In this document: positions 1 to 14,200 of the stretch, piece after piece | Numbering within the stretch: the stretch's first letter is position 1 | Layout of the letters: every line of letters starts with the position of its first letter | Assembly: GCF_016859285.1 (NCBI RefSeq) | Contig: NC_053415.1 | Span: 23,317,501 to 23,381,500 of the forward strand | Direction: 5' to 3' | DNA length: 64,000 nt | Origin: Xiphias gladius | Taxonomy: Eukaryota; Chordata; Actinopteri; Istiophoriformes; Xiphiidae | Program-made: the position numbers and the translations under genes | The notes under the pieces: generated by a model | Told to the model about the DNA's origin: nothing | The model's input: the letters and a program-made list of their open reading frames with translations, nothing else | Databases searched by the model: none

Positions 1-710
1 TAAACTGAAATAAATATTATGTAGCTAACACTGGTGACTAATGATTCATTATGCACGTACTTTAGGCACTCAGGCATATATATTTTTTTATAATCTCTAC
101 GAAAATTACCAAAAATAAAAAAAGCATTTTGAAGTTTTGAAGTAACTGCTTTTTTGTTGACTCCAGATATTTTCTTTCTCTCTTATTTTATCGGATCAGT
201 GTTAACATCCGCTGCTGCAATTGCTAACCCTCCCGGGTAGGAGACCTCCAGTGAAGACGGACTTTGGTGGTACTTGAATGTAAATTTGGTCCCGCATACT
301 TAGAATAGAGTTTGCATCTACACTGCAAAAAACACTTCATGTTAGTCACAAGGCAGGGCAGCAGGGTGAAGCTCAGGTCAGCTGGTTCAACTAGTTCACC
401 TGCTCTTGGCCGAAGCGGCAATAAAAGAGTCACAGCTTATCTCTAGGTCCAGTGGGGACTAGAAGAGAAATCCCTGTCGGTAATGACTAATCTTGTCTTC
501 TTCTAAAACCCATGCCTACAAACCCACCATGACTTAATTACAGCCAGGCCTACATTCTGAGCTATGACAACAGAGACTGACTGATATTCACGATTTACCT
601 GTTGATCAACTTTGGGGTGAGTAAATGTCAAAAAGACAAAAACATCATTCCTGTCTGACAGGTTTGCCCTTGGTTTTGAAATTGTGTAGCCAGTGCTCAA
701 ACTTTGCTCC

Positions 711-770
711 AAAAAAAAAAAAAAAAAAAAAAAAAAGTGAGGAGATTTTTTTTTTTTTTTTTTTTTTTTT
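711..770. repeat. Facing poly-A and poly-T tracts
   Basis: A run of 26 A (711-736) is followed after 9 bases by a run of 25 T (746-770), forming a potential long A:T hairpin. Such runs are also prone to sequencing length error. Confidence 0.85.
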
Positions 771-2612
771 AAACATGTAAGTATTTGCCAGAGATGTAGA
801 AACTGAAAATGGCTTCTGTTGAGAAAAATAAGAAGCGAGCAGGTTGTCTGCGATGTCACAAGGAAAGATTTCTCTGCAGGTTTATGTATTTGTGAGGACT
901 GAGCCTGTAAATTTTTAACTTTTCCTGCGAAGTGAAAACTTACTTGAGTTTTCTCGTTAAGGGTGTAACAAAAACTAATTGGTTGTTCCTACACACACAC
1001 AAGGAGAGTTATGGCTGTACAGGATGTGAACACGTGTTTCTAGGGCTTTTCATGGCAGACGGGCCACAGGTGTAACTCATTACATAAATCTTGGCTCTGC
1101 TCCCTTTAAGTGCCAATAATACAGTAAGCAATGTAAGGGCTGAAACATGCACATCAGAAGAGCCTTTGAAATGAAATACCTAAAGGTAACAAGACATTTA
1201 TTATGTCATTAATTCCAAGTGCTTCATGCTATGACTGGTGAAATACATCTGCCGTGAAAATGGCCTACTGCTGTTTTGCCTCAGGTCTAAATCTGTGCTG
1301 CAGATTCTGTGAACTGAACCACTTGTGTAATTCAGCTGTTTTGTAATTGTCATTTTGATTATTTGTTTTATTATTTATTTCTGACCTTTTGAGGAAGGAT
1401 GTCTTAATGTTCAATAAGCTTTGCAAGCGTCTGGATATCTGGCACCATCATGAAAGTGAGGTCAAAAAATTAGCTGTAAGAATATCAGGTCTAAATTTAA
1501 CACCTGGGCTAGAGAAGGAATCGTGTAAAAACTAATTTCACCTGCATGACTGCATGATGGTGAGTGGTAAGCTCAAACATTTCAAAAAGATTTGAAAGGT
1601 CTATGGGTGACGTTAGAGATATCACATCCTTGTTTTTTCCACGGCTTATGAACGAAATGCAAAACTGACCAGAAAAATCCGCGGTCACTGCTGAGCTCTT
1701 AGTTAAAACATAGCAATAATGAACCATTTTTTATCACTGTCCATTCTTTGGACATAGACCAGTTGTATGTTAGGAGACACGCTTAGCTGACACATTCCAT
1801 TACAATATACACAAAACTTTGTTTAACTTGATTGTTGCCTCTATTCTAGGTTGTCATATATATATATATCTTGTGAGGGCATTTTGGATGCGTAAAAGCC
1901 CCTCGTTTTCACTTCTACTTTACTGTGTACGGGCTGACGTGATCAGGATGATCTATGATGCACTCAGGTGTACTGCCTCCGGAGCAAAGTCTGACACTTT
2001 AACAGCAGTGTGGCATTTTTTTGTCAGCTGGGACCTAAGGGTGCCCTCTGGGTTATTACTCCTCGACAGGAGCCTCACAAGAGAGCGATCCACGCACGGT
2101 ACGGAATGTCAGGTAGATGTGAGTCTTAGTTTCCACAGGCCTGCGTGAAGACACAAATATCACATGGTGGATGCAGGGTTGTTATGCTACAGCCAGAACG
2201 CAGTCAGGTGGGAGAGGAACACAGTGAGGGTCGGCTTTGACTGAGCTATCGAGTGCTTTCACCTGACTGCGGGCCAACTTTGCTCGTCAGTGAACATAGA
2301 AGTTCCTCTAGAAACAAAGAGTCCAGGGTTGCTCGAGGAGAGACAGAACAAATTCTAAAAAACTGTGACAAGCCCCTGACCTTCGTTACAAGTCCTCCCA
2401 CATTTTTTCCACACGATGCCTGTCGCTCTCTACGTGCGAGTATCTAATAAATGCAACCAACAAGAATCTTCAGTAAAAGTCTGCCTTAATAAGTGGTCTT
2501 TTTTTGAGCGCTGTTACAAAAGTGTCACATTCCTGTTATTCTTACATGAAAGAAAAAAGAACCTTACTTCAGAAACAATCGGATTGTTAAAGAATCTTTG
2601 AGGCAGGACGTG

Positions 2613-2614
<2 letters not shown>

Positions 2615-2692
<78 letters not shown>
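2615..2692. repeat. (CA)n microsatellite, about 78 bp
   Basis: Uninterrupted alternating A and C in CRYL1 intron 6. Confidence 0.97.
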
Positions 2693-2693
<1 letters not shown>

Positions 2694-2884
2694 CCCTCCC
2701 TTCTTCTCTCGCTCTCTGCCCACTGTAATACTAAATCCACACAAATAGAAAGATGTTACTGTAATTAGAAAAAGACAGTAATATCATAAGATACTATCTG
2801 TGCGACAAATTCTGGCGAGATTAAGGAGTTACCCCGTTTTTAACATTCAAAAGGATTTCAGTTTGAGAAGAACGAAACAGAAAG

Positions 2885-2950
2885 TTATTTTCATTATCAA
2901 TTAATCTTGTTTATTTTTGTCTTTTTTGATTAATCAAATTATTTAGTCTT
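2885..2950 (+). repeat. Short fragment, GATTAATC family
   Basis: TTTCATTATCAATTAATCTTG followed by TTGATTAATCAAATTATTTAG matches the AT-rich end of the family described at 6133-6360. Only a fragment. Confidence 0.45.
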
Positions 2951-4505
2951 GATGTTAGAAAAATAACCACTACCATCTCCCAGGGCAACTGTTTTCTTGT
3001 GTAATTTTGGGTTGCAACAGCATTGAGGAGGAGAAAACGGTCTATTGAGGGGATATTTAGAAAGGCAGAATATTTGATCAAGATAAAATTCAAGACAGTT
3101 GTCAGTTAATGGCATTTGGCCATTATGTTGTTAAAGTACACCTGCATTTAAATAACAAAATAGTATAAATAACCCATATGATTGCGTAGGCCAAGTCAAA
3201 GCACACAAAGCACACAGCTTGAACCAGAGTAGGAAGTCACAGTATCTGTGATTAGGCTCAGCAGTGCTTTGAGCTAAATGCTATCATGCTCACAGTGACA
3301 ATGATAATATCCAGTAGTTTGAACATAGCCCTAATGTACTGCAGGGGAAAGATTTCTCAGATTTAAAAACCGGTAAAACATGCAAATACGAACAATTCAT
3401 TAACTGCAACGCTCCTGTGCATGTTTCTACATCGAACGCACCCGAAAGACAGACTGGGTGAACATAAGTTTGCCGTCAGAAGTAAAAATCTAGATTATGC
3501 TTTGGCACGACATTTTGCTGAAGATCACGCACGCAATGACGGTCTCTGGAGGGCAGAAGTAGTAGAGGTTGTTGAACAATCCATTAGAGGCGGTTGACCA
3601 ACTAAAAGAAAACCGTTGCAAAGGGAAACCTATTGATGTTCGGATTTGATTCCCTAATATATCAAAGGTTTGAAATGAGGAAATAGATTATAAAGACTAC
3701 ATTATTTTGAGTGATATGACTTGCAATGGTGTAAAATAAAAAATAAAAAAAAATCAGTTTTTACTGTTTCCACCCTGACAAAAGACCCAGTGAGGTTGAA
3801 ACAGGTATCTGTTTTAACTAATGCACCCAACTACATGTGTGTTCATGCGTGGTATCTCTGCACTTCGGCAAACATATGAATGTCAGGCAGACGTCAATTC
3901 CTCAGGTTACTGCACAAACCCATTAGGGCTTGTGTGTCATCTTCAACTAGTCATTCAGTTGACGTTTATTTGATTTTCACTGGAGGATGCCTTGACAGTC
4001 AGAACGCTTAGAGAATGAAGCTTACAGAATGCACCGGTCTTAGAGATGCAAAAGTTACCCTGAGGATGCAGTAGCAGAGCTAATCCAGTAACACCAACAT
4101 ATGACATGTTCTTCTCTGAGCTTTGACTTGAATAAGTATTTTTAGCAGCAACAATTGAGAGCAAACGTGATTTTCAAATTCAATTATGACTCTTGAAAAC
4201 TTACTCTCAATTTAAATGTCTAAGGTATAACAGAGTATCCTCATCATCACTCCGTTTAAAAGCTACAGACACCACAAGAACATCAACTGGTTTTACTGCC
4301 CCACAATGATTTGAGTGCTGTTTTAGAGATTTTACAACTCGACACGGTTGAGACTGAGGGTGCAATCTGTCGGCAACTTGTCAGTCTTCAAAAACACGCT
4401 GATTTAACACCACCTCTAATGCGGGGAGCATTAATACAGAGTAAGTGTTGACTCCAAAAGAAGTACATTAAGATGTTGAGTACACACCTCATCAGCAGTG
4501 ACACA

Positions 4506-4506
4506 G

Positions 4507-4587
<81 letters not shown>

Positions 4588-4595
4588 TATATAGA

Positions 4596-4639
<44 letters not shown>

Positions 4640-4650
4640 TATATATATAT

Positions 4651-4702
<52 letters not shown>
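4506..4702. repeat. Compound (GATA)n-(AT)n microsatellite
   Basis: About 80 bp of pure GATA/TAGA repeat (4506-4586) runs directly into about 115 bp of mostly AT repeat, interrupted by a few GAT steps. Lies in CRYL1 intron 6. Confidence 0.97.
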
Positions 4703-4707
<5 letters not shown>

Positions 4708-5071
4708 CACAGTCTGTAAATCATCATGAAATCATGCCAATCAAAGGAAATTTTCCATGCAGGACTAAATTCATCTGAAGGACCGACCCTACTCTTGGTG
4801 TATAGTAGAAGGCATTTCTCTTCATGCATTCATCCTTCATTAGAACTGTAGAGAATTCTCTCTAGAGTGTAAAAAATCCTTTGAGTGTAAAGTCACGAGT
4901 AACTTAAATTAGATTTAAATAGTTAGTAGACAACCCTTGTAGTGTCCCACAATTCTAAAGGAAAATGTGATTATCCAAACAGTTTCTGTTTCCCTTTTTC
5001 AGAGTGAACATCTGTATGTTTTTACAGATGTTCCGAGTTATACTTACAAGTTCCTCTGGCAGCGTATTAAC

Positions 5072-5108
5072 CTACAACAGTTTTAATGTTGTGACTGAAT
5101 TGTGTACA
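5072..5108 (+). repeat. Single mariner-like terminal repeat fragment
   Basis: CAGTTTTAATGTTGTGACTG followed by AATTGTGTACATA closely matches the right arm and flank of the palindrome at 14724-14760. No partner arm is nearby. Confidence 0.5.
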
Positions 5109-6132
5109 TAAAAAAGTAGAGAATAATGCTGTTTGAGTAATTAATGAAAATAATCCATCCATATACAGTATATATATAATTTTATGTATGTATTTAAAAA
5201 CGTGATCTGTTTTTATATTACTTATTATGTTATGTTCATTTCTGTTATTTTATCACTCTTATTTCACACTTTTGAATTTATGTGTTTTGTAACTCTTATT
5301 AAGATTATTCTATTATTTTATATTTTATCTAATTCATTGTATTCTGAGTTACATCTCAGCTTGCTTGTCTGCCACTCTTCCATGCTCGGTCACGAATAGT
5401 TCAGTTTCACACGCCCACTGTTTTGTGCTTTTAAAGTGTGAAGTACTTTTTTTGCTACCTGCACTTGTCTTACCTTGTGTGTACCTTTGATGTGTGTGTG
5501 AGAGGCGTCACAGTCATTGTCCGTCCGATAGAGTTACACGCCGTGGCTTAGAAGTACAGTAATGTCAGTGACAAGGACAAAATGTGCTGACTGGGCTGTA
5601 AAAGGGCCGCTCTTTGTTACGCTTCTCCGACAGAGAAAAGAGATGGAATAAAGAGGTAGAGAGAGAGAGAGAGACGCTGATCTAAGTCCCTCTTTGGGGT
5701 TATTATGGCTTATCTAATGAGGGATGGATTGTTTTGAAATACAGTAGTAATTCATCCCCACAGAGGGTGGAGCTAATTCATTACAGCTTTAATTATCTTG
5801 TAATCTAGTCAACAGTAAGCACAAATGAGTCTTGTTTGGCAGAAATAACCAACGCAGCATTTGAAGAGATTTATTCTTGAATCATACGTCCTCCATGAAC
5901 ACCTACTCTGAAAATCTGACTGCAGGCATTGAGGTTCTTCGTAATTATTTAGCCCATTAGTTCTCCTCAAGACCTCTGATCTGATGAAGTTTTATTTTGG
6001 ATTTGTCTTTAACGGGGGACTACACCAATTTACACATGAAGATCAGTTTAACAGAACAGTTTAATAGCCATGGGAGGTACTGCTCCACGCGTGGAAAACA
6101 ATTTTATAAAGTCGTCTGACTCTGGAAGAAGT

Positions 6133-6360
6133 AGAGCTTCAACTAATGAGGATTTTCATTAACAGTTAATCTTCTGTTTATTTTATTGATTAATTGATTA
6201 TTTGTTTAGCCTATTAAATGTCAAAACGTTGTGAAAAACGGTCATCACAACTTCACAGAGCCAGAAGTAAGATCTTCAGGTAGATACTTCATTTACTATC
6301 ATATAGGACAAAGAAAAGCTGTGAATCCTCACGTCTGAGATGCTTGAACCAGCACAAACC
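6133..6360 (+). repeat. Dispersed repeat, GATTAATC family
   Basis: Begins with a degenerate AGGGCTGCAAC-like start (here AGCTTCAACTAATGAGG), then AT-rich GATTAATTGATTATTTG, then text resembling the reverse complement of the copies at 18451-18800 and 47365-47590 (TATCATATAGGACAAAG, then TCCTCACGTCTGAGATGCTTG). I know this family as common in teleosts but cannot name it. Confidence 0.6.
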
Positions 6361-8275
6361 TGATGATGTATCAGGGTTATTTGCTCAGATTTGACGTAGT
6401 TCCTCCCAGAGCTTGGTTCAGAAACTACAAATAAATCTGCGTTACAAACTGGGGGCATGCATTCGAAAGACAAGGGCTTTTATTTAGCAGGTAGGGTCTA
6501 ATGCAAAAAAGGTATTAGTTGCATTATGGGAAATGTAGGATACAGGCTTTTAGAAGGTTGACCCATACTAGGGACTAAAAATCAGGTCAACTTCGCCTCT
6601 ACCGAATCAGTTCTGACCTAATGTTTTTAATCTGTCCGTCACAGGTCAGAATTTCAAATTATGTTTATGTGAAAATAATATAGATATTTGTCATTAGAAA
6701 TGTGCCCGACTTAAAGGCTTCATGTATGCTGCATCTTACATTTGCAGTTTATTTCCTGACAGTAATCCCATATCTTTTTTCAAAACTCACACATGTACTG
6801 TAGACCTGTCTCACTATACTGTTAATTTCTACACGCTACAAATGCAGTGGAATGAGATTTTGAATTTTGTATTCATGCATTTGCATGGAATGATTCTATC
6901 ATTTTGCTAATTTGTCACTTTAGCCTTGAAAATTAGTTCTATTGAGATTTAAAAGCCCTTTAAAAAGGACAAAACAGCAGAAGCTCAAAAATATTAAAAA
7001 AAAAAGTTAAATACAAAAGAGAAAAGCAAGAGACTTGAAATAGAGACAAAAAGGAAGAAATTATCATCAAATCTTTACATATCTGCTGTCTTATTATTCA
7101 ATAAAGAGGGTAAATGGAGGTGATTCTGATGTCAGTGATATCAGCATCACAATGAAATGAGAGTCTTCATGTGAGTTCACCTCAGGTAACAACTGTCATC
7201 ACAATCATCGTCCCTATTATCATTTCTGACCATTTCTTCCATGAGAGATCACGTAATGGTGCCTGTCATCAGAGGCTAAAACTCATTTACTCTCATTCTG
7301 CTCCTTTTCGGAGGGAGACCACAGATCATTATAGCAGAGGTGAGCTGGCAAGGGGCTTCATCTTTTCTGCCTCTATTACAAAACCATCAGCATCACCAGT
7401 CAGCCACACAAAGCCTCAGTGAGGAGACTGAGGAGCTCTTGTTCAGTAATAAAAACAAACATGTACGCTCCTGTGCATCTCGCGGCCCTGGGACCATTAT
7501 TAGGACTTAACCCTAACAGTGTTGTACTGACACACCAAAATGTTTTTCTTTGTTGGAAATTCATATTTAGCACTATATGGTTATGACATATATACAACTA
7601 TTCTTAAACAATTGAAGACAAATTTACTGATGTCAATTTCATTGTTAAAAGTGCTCGGTTCAATCAAAACTAAGGAGTTAGTGGCACTGTCGACAAAATG
7701 CTCTTTAGTCAAATAAAAACATCCCTCTGGTCTCGCCCTCAATAACTAACTAAATAGCAAATCTAAACTGTAAAACGGCTTCTTTTTTACCGTCATGCAG
7801 TAGGTGGAAAAGGGTCAAGTTGGAAGTAAGTTTGGTCTTTAATGTACTGCCCTACAAACAGTGAGGATGTGAAAAAACGGGTTTAAAGTTTTCAGGCTGG
7901 CTGAAAAACAGTGGAACAGATAGAGGGTTTGTAATGCCTTCATTTATGCATTTGCAACTGAATTACTCACTTACAGCTATAGCTCTAGTTGGCTGTCTTT
8001 CTGTGGCAGAACTGTGCTTTGGTACATTTGGGCTTTGTAGGGTATAGTATAATAATCCAAACCTTGACCCCGATGTGGTGTAAATGTCTTATCAAATAAG
8101 GGTAGGTAGAATATTCAAAAGGGACAGAAAAAAAAAAAAGAAAAAAAAAGTAGTGGTCCTGTTAGTAGATACAAACAGGATATGAGTCACAGGATAATAT
8201 TTTTAAGTGTGTTACAAACTGCACACTAGCATCAGGAGAAAAAGCAGTGCAACAATTGTCCACCCAGACACTGAC

Positions 8276-11200
8276 CTGGACCAGCCTCCAGGATTCTGCG
8301 ATAATGGCTGCCTGGACTCGGTTGAGGGCAAAGCCATCGATCTCCCTCTTCAGCTGGACAGGCACTTGGCCAACCTGAATCGAGAGAAAATCAGTCAAGC
8401 TAAGAAAGGCTACGGCTCCTAAAAGACAACACTTGGGACTCTGCATGTTGGGGGCCAGTGAGCCCAGTCCCCGGTGTTGTGTTGAAGTCTATTTCCCCTT
8501 CAAAACACAATCGAGGGAAACACTATTCGACACAACACTGGAACACACATGTAGTACGCTCTCGAGTGCACCCTAAACGACAGGCACACAGAGAGGGCAG
8601 GTAAAGACACAGACTGTCTCTGCATGTTCTGACACACTGGCTGTTGACAGCCCAGGATTGTGTAATCTGCAATCTTCACCTTGATCATTACAGCATGGGT
8701 GGTGTCCATAGTGATCGCTGCAGTCTCTGGGTGAGGTACCAGCTCCACCAGTTTGACAAAGTATGGTGGGTTTACCTGGGTAGCACAGGACAATCACACG
8801 TTATACAGTGGGTAGTAAGTGATGTTTCTTCAGGTAAGTACCACATCTTTGTATAGAGCTTTAAAGTTTTATATGTAGATATATTAGAGTTATTGCATTA
8901 AATTTTCAAACACAAGACCAGACTGCACTAATTCAGCACACCAGTGTATACTAATCTCTAAATCAATCTGTTCTATCCTACTTTTAATTACACTATTATT
9001 TGGTATGCTGCATTATCCTACAAAATACTACTCTAATCTACTTTAAAATACACAGCACAATACTAAAATAATAGTGCTCTCTCATTTTGGGGCATTTGGA
9101 GTATATACGTTTTCTTCACCTATGGTTTAGTCATATTAAATCAGACTTCTGTATCTGTTTAAATAATGTATGTAGAAATGACATTATGGAGTTCTTACAT
9201 GTTGTAATGTGTTATCGAATTTGAAGAATCCCTAAAAACTTTTTTTTGGGCAAAGAATGATCTTTAGCTCCATTATCTTTTGGACAAAGTATTTTAGAGG
9301 GATCAGGGTAAACAAAGCCTCAACATCAACATTAACTGACTGGACCACCAACTGTTCTAAAACTGTTGCTCTTACTTTGTCCTTGTCCTTTAACAAGGTA
9401 AAAGTGCTTTATTACAATAGGACCAACTGTACCTTATTTCGTATTTATAATGTCTATTAACAGAACGGATGTGGAAGGCGAGCATACCCCACAATGCTAC
9501 ACTACACTATCCTACACCACCACCTTTTCATTACACCATACACTTCTTTTCTAAACTGCAAATTCATCAGTGTCCTCATCAACGACAGAAGCGCTGAAGC
9601 AAAAGAAAAGAACGTTTCACTTGTGGATTGAGAGCTAATCCTGTTTTAAGGTCGGCGGAGGTGGCACATAACTTAACCTGTTATTTGACCTTTATTGATG
9701 AGTGGATCGTGATGTATGTTAACACACGGGGTGCTAGAAAGCTTATAAAATATCAGAAGAGAATTTGAAAGTCACCATGTGTGATTGACAAATGATCTAT
9801 CGTATATTTAAAATATTGATGAAAACCCATCTGACACATTAAGTGGAATAAAATAAACACCAATGTTATGCAAATATTAATGCCTCCATATATGACATAG
9901 ATAAAAGGTTCATACCATTATTATTTCTCTTCTTCTTCATATACATGTAAAAAGAATAATAATTAAATGAAATAAGAGGGTAAAATGTTTTTGACAGTCA
10001 GTTGGCATCACTGCCATGGTGATAAGGCTGCAACGTTGGTAGTTATTGTTAGTAGTTAGTTTTCAGAGTCAGCAGATAAAGGGCTAAAATGTTTTGCAAT
10101 TCCCAAAAGTAAAATTAAAAAAAGGCACAATATAAATATTTCAGAAACAAGAGGGAAACTGATAGAGATTGCTTATTTGTAGATATGCAATAAAATAGCT
10201 GACTTTAGTGAGGGGAGTCAGTGGCGGACGTGCCTCCGTCCAAGGTTGGCAATGAAAAATGGACTGGAAGGATCGAATGGAAGCAGCACTTAACCCGTCA
10301 GACTGAATGGTCTACTATAAAATTTCTGATTTTATTCTCCTACTGGCTGTTGGAAATGACAGGAAATAATCCAGCTGGTGGACTGAAATTATATTGGTGG
10401 TACCTTATAATGTAAAAACGATGGTATCCCAGATATGAGTCTTATTCTGGTTTTGATCTTATTCAGGACACGACGTTTACATGGACCATGAGAAATGCAC
10501 ATGTAAACACACTCACGGCTGAGGGTATTGAGATGTTGGAAAGACAATAGATCCAGTCCGTATATAAGCAAAAGCGGGTGGTTTAATGAGGCGGATTGGT
10601 GTTAATGCTACCGTACAGTAAACCTGAAAACTGAGACGACCGGTGAAGATACATATGTTTTTTTCAGATGTTTGACTGGTAGTTTTTAAAATGTAAAATG
10701 TGAGCAGGTGCTCATGGCTCAAGGGTTTTCAACATCCAATATGGCCAGTAGAACAGTAGATGGGCTACGTCACCTGAAAGCTCACTTCTGCTCACACTGC
10801 AGTCCTCTAAAATGGCTTCCACTACATATAGCAGTCATGTATGATAAGGGTGGGGATACCTGTAAATACATGATTGGGGAATTAACTAAGCTGACTTCCC
10901 CAGTTTGTAGTTCAATAGGCAGAAATCCCCATACGCTACCTGCTGGTACCAGGACTGTAGTAGCACTTACCGGATGGGAGACGATGCAGCGACTCCTGTT
11001 CTGGACTTTAGAGAAGACGTCGCTTGGCACCAGACAGGAGGTGGAGCTGCTCAGGATCACATCTTTTCCCACAAGACGCTCTATGTCCTGGAAGATGCTC
11101 TGTTTGACCTCAAGTTGCTCAAATACACACTCCTGGAAAACGCATGCCCACAGGGAAAGTGCACACACATACAGATACATTACGCACAGAGAATGGGTTG

Positions 11201-14200
11201 TGAAGTCATTGAAAGAAAGGCACTATTGCCATCATTTAATTTTCCCCCAACTGTCCTGCCAGGACTGTGCAATATGCAGTATACTTTATAACTTCACTTG
11301 TATATAAATTCATATTTATGGTTATTTTATTCTATCATTATGTTTCTGCTTCTACTCTCACTTTTACTTAATCTTAGTGTGTTCTTCGATGTCTTATTCT
11401 GCTGTTTCCTTGTTTCACCGTGCTGTATCACCAAGTCCAATTCCTGTGTACGCCGTACATATGGCGAACAAAACGATTCTGATTCTGATTTTCTGTAACA
11501 GAGTAAGTCAGTTTTATCTACGGTGAAGGTCTTTGTTTCGCGTAGAGCAGAATGTTCCTGCTCCCACTTTTCAAATTTCTTTTGAATGTAAAAACAACAG
11601 TCTTGACTATTATGCAGAATAATATAGTCTTCCTCTAGTATCTAACACTAACCCCTTCCAGTGTACATCGTGGGCACTTCAAAATCAGTAAATCAGTATT
11701 TAAGTCTTGGAAGAGCACCAACAAAGCATCCCAGTGAGGATGAAAACTTTTATCATCACAACAATAACTAAATACTTAGTGTTCGGTTTCTTGGACAAAC
11801 TGTGTTGCCCTTGGCTTGTGAGAATGTACTCTGATGAATAAAACCAAAACTATCAGTTGTGATATTTACGACTAAAAGTGAATAATACATTTTCTTTTTT
11901 TAAATAATTTGCATGAACTGATCCTTTAACTTTGTACGGTTTGTTGTTGACGCATTCTTGATAAGATGAAACACTGAGTCATCATTTTAATAGTCTATTT
12001 TTGAATTTTTGAATTGAATGAATGCTAAAAATGTGGGTGGTACTGTATGCACAGTCTGCTATCTAATGGTATGTCTTGTACTGTTCCCCTGCACCATGTA
12101 TGAGACGAAGCAGCTGGCAGGCCAGTATGGATTAATGTCAGTCAGTATATGAGTCACTGACCAATCTGACTGAGGAAAACTCACGCACTTCCACTAGAAA
12201 AACCCTGAACAATGACAGGGTGAAACTTGCATCAGCTGGGGTCATACTATCAGGATATGTGGGCCTAACAATCTGATAAAAACTCTGCAATAATCTACCT
12301 GGTTTTCCTCTGTGTTAATAAATCCCCTAGTGTTCCTTGTTAGGATGAACTCAGTCCAGGACATTGATTTATTCTGGCCCTACCTGTCTCTCTGGTAGAG
12401 ATGAAGAGCACCATTGTCTTTTCTTTAGTGTGGCATGGAAGACACTTTCTTTGCTTAAAAAGTCAACTTTCTATATTATTTTAAGTGGCTGTGTTATACA
12501 TGACTGAGTTAAGATAAGCAAGTGTCCACGGTGATTGTGTGTTTGTGTTCTTAGCCTGACAAAGACAAGATGAGTGATTTGGTGTTAAAATGTCATATAA
12601 TGATTTCCACAGCTGGGCAGCACTTCTCACTGAACCTTTTGTCAAAGGAAACCTTTGTTAGTTTATATAAACAGACAGCTCATAAAATTAATGCTCATAA
12701 ATGAAATGTGACTATTTTCCAGAAAGCTCTGATTTACTGAGCTTAGTCAGAAAATATTCAGGTTTGGATTTATTAAGTGACTTGCCCAAAGAGAAAATCT
12801 CTGATGAACAACACCTTCAAATTTTGCACATAAAATGCCCAGCTCTGAATCCACATTGATACATTCTTAACTTTAAAACTGACAATTTTCTGCTGCGGAT
12901 CGGCACTTAGTATCAGTAAATAAAGACAAAGAAAAGGGAGCAACAGAGCCTTAAATATTTTACTTTTATTTAAATAGTAGTAGTGCTTATTAAGGAAAGC
13001 AGACTAAACCCCACAGAATAAAGGAGTAACCACTGGCGAGCCAATTAGTATCACTTTGCAAAATGCCTGAACTCGTCTGTGAGATGTATGTTAAGTTTTA
13101 TTAAAATTTGATCAGTGGTCTGTGAGGTGTCAGACAATGATGTTGCGCCCCCTTGAGGATAATCAGTGTGATTTTGAAAATGCCATAACATACTGTGCTG
13201 AGATTACTGTAATTTCAGCACAGTTGGATTTATTGTGCATGACTTAATGCATATGATGCATGGAGGAATGAATAAATCAGTCAACAATGTAGTGTTTTTT
13301 TCCTACAAGCTAAATTTATAAATACTACATTGCAGTGGTCTGAGACACAATGTCCCCAAGTTTCGACAAAATGTGACCACATCTTGAACACGTCAAATGT
13401 GTGATGTACAAACAATCCAATGATAAAAACCTCCGTCAAGGCCAATGTCTAACAACATACACCAGACTTCAGAGGGAAAAAAAAAGAAAAAAAAAAAAAA
13501 TTGAATTCATAATAATGATCTGGATCTGCCACAAAATCTAATGGGTTCTTCCCTGGCCCATGCCCCATCCCAAACAAAAGAAAACAAACAAACACAGGTG
13601 ATCACATAACCTTCTTGGTGGAGCAAACAAACAAATCAGCAGACACCAAACTATCGGCACGTCCCTTTGATTTTTTACATGGGGGACAAACAGACAGAAT
13701 GGCATGTGCAGGTGCTGGGAACAGTCCAGTGCGTTACCTGAACAAAGAAGGCTCCCTCTAGGGCCTGAGCCAGGTCATCGTAGCTGCTGAGCAGAGCGAG
13801 CTGCTGCGCGGCAGTCAGCTCTCCTCTAAGCATGTGGGCTTCCTCCAGCTCCTCCAGCTGCTTCCTGAGCCAACACAGTGAAACAGGCAGTTAACAATCA
13901 CCCACACGCTTATGGCGGAGTAACCGCTGGTGAGCCAATTAGTCTCCAAAGACTTAACATGAAACACAATGTTTTCTCTTACATGTGACATGACTGTTTT
14001 AATATCTAAGGAATCATTACCAAGATATAAAAATGAAACAAAAATCAAAATAATGTGACCTGCAGTAATTTACAATTAGGGGATTAGGGACAGTAAATCA
14101 GAAGAGAAGGAGGTGAAAAGACTAGTACAATGACACCCTCTACTGTCCACATGGTCAACCGACTCTACTAGAGGCTGAACAGTAGAGTAGAAGCAGCTAC

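Larger units (their letters stand above)
1..8275 (-). other. CRYL1 intron 6 (partial), repeat-rich, no exon seen
   Basis: I read this stretch for the two expected CRYL1 terminal exons on the minus strand and found neither. The open frames here are short and unlike known proteins. It holds a poly-A/poly-T pair (711-770), a CA microsatellite (2615-2692), a GATA/AT microsatellite (4506-4702) and degenerate dispersed repeats near 2885-2950 and 6133-6360. The rest is AT-rich unique-looking intron. Confidence 0.7.

Noticed and set aside
4431-4829. 132-codon minus-strand frame of Tyr-Ile and Leu-Ser repeats
   Set aside because: It is the translation of the GATA/AT microsatellite.
1-8275. Search for CRYL1 exons 7 and 8
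   Set aside because: No minus-strand segment resembling GLGMRYAF or the C-terminal helices with splice signals; they most likely lie left of the window.
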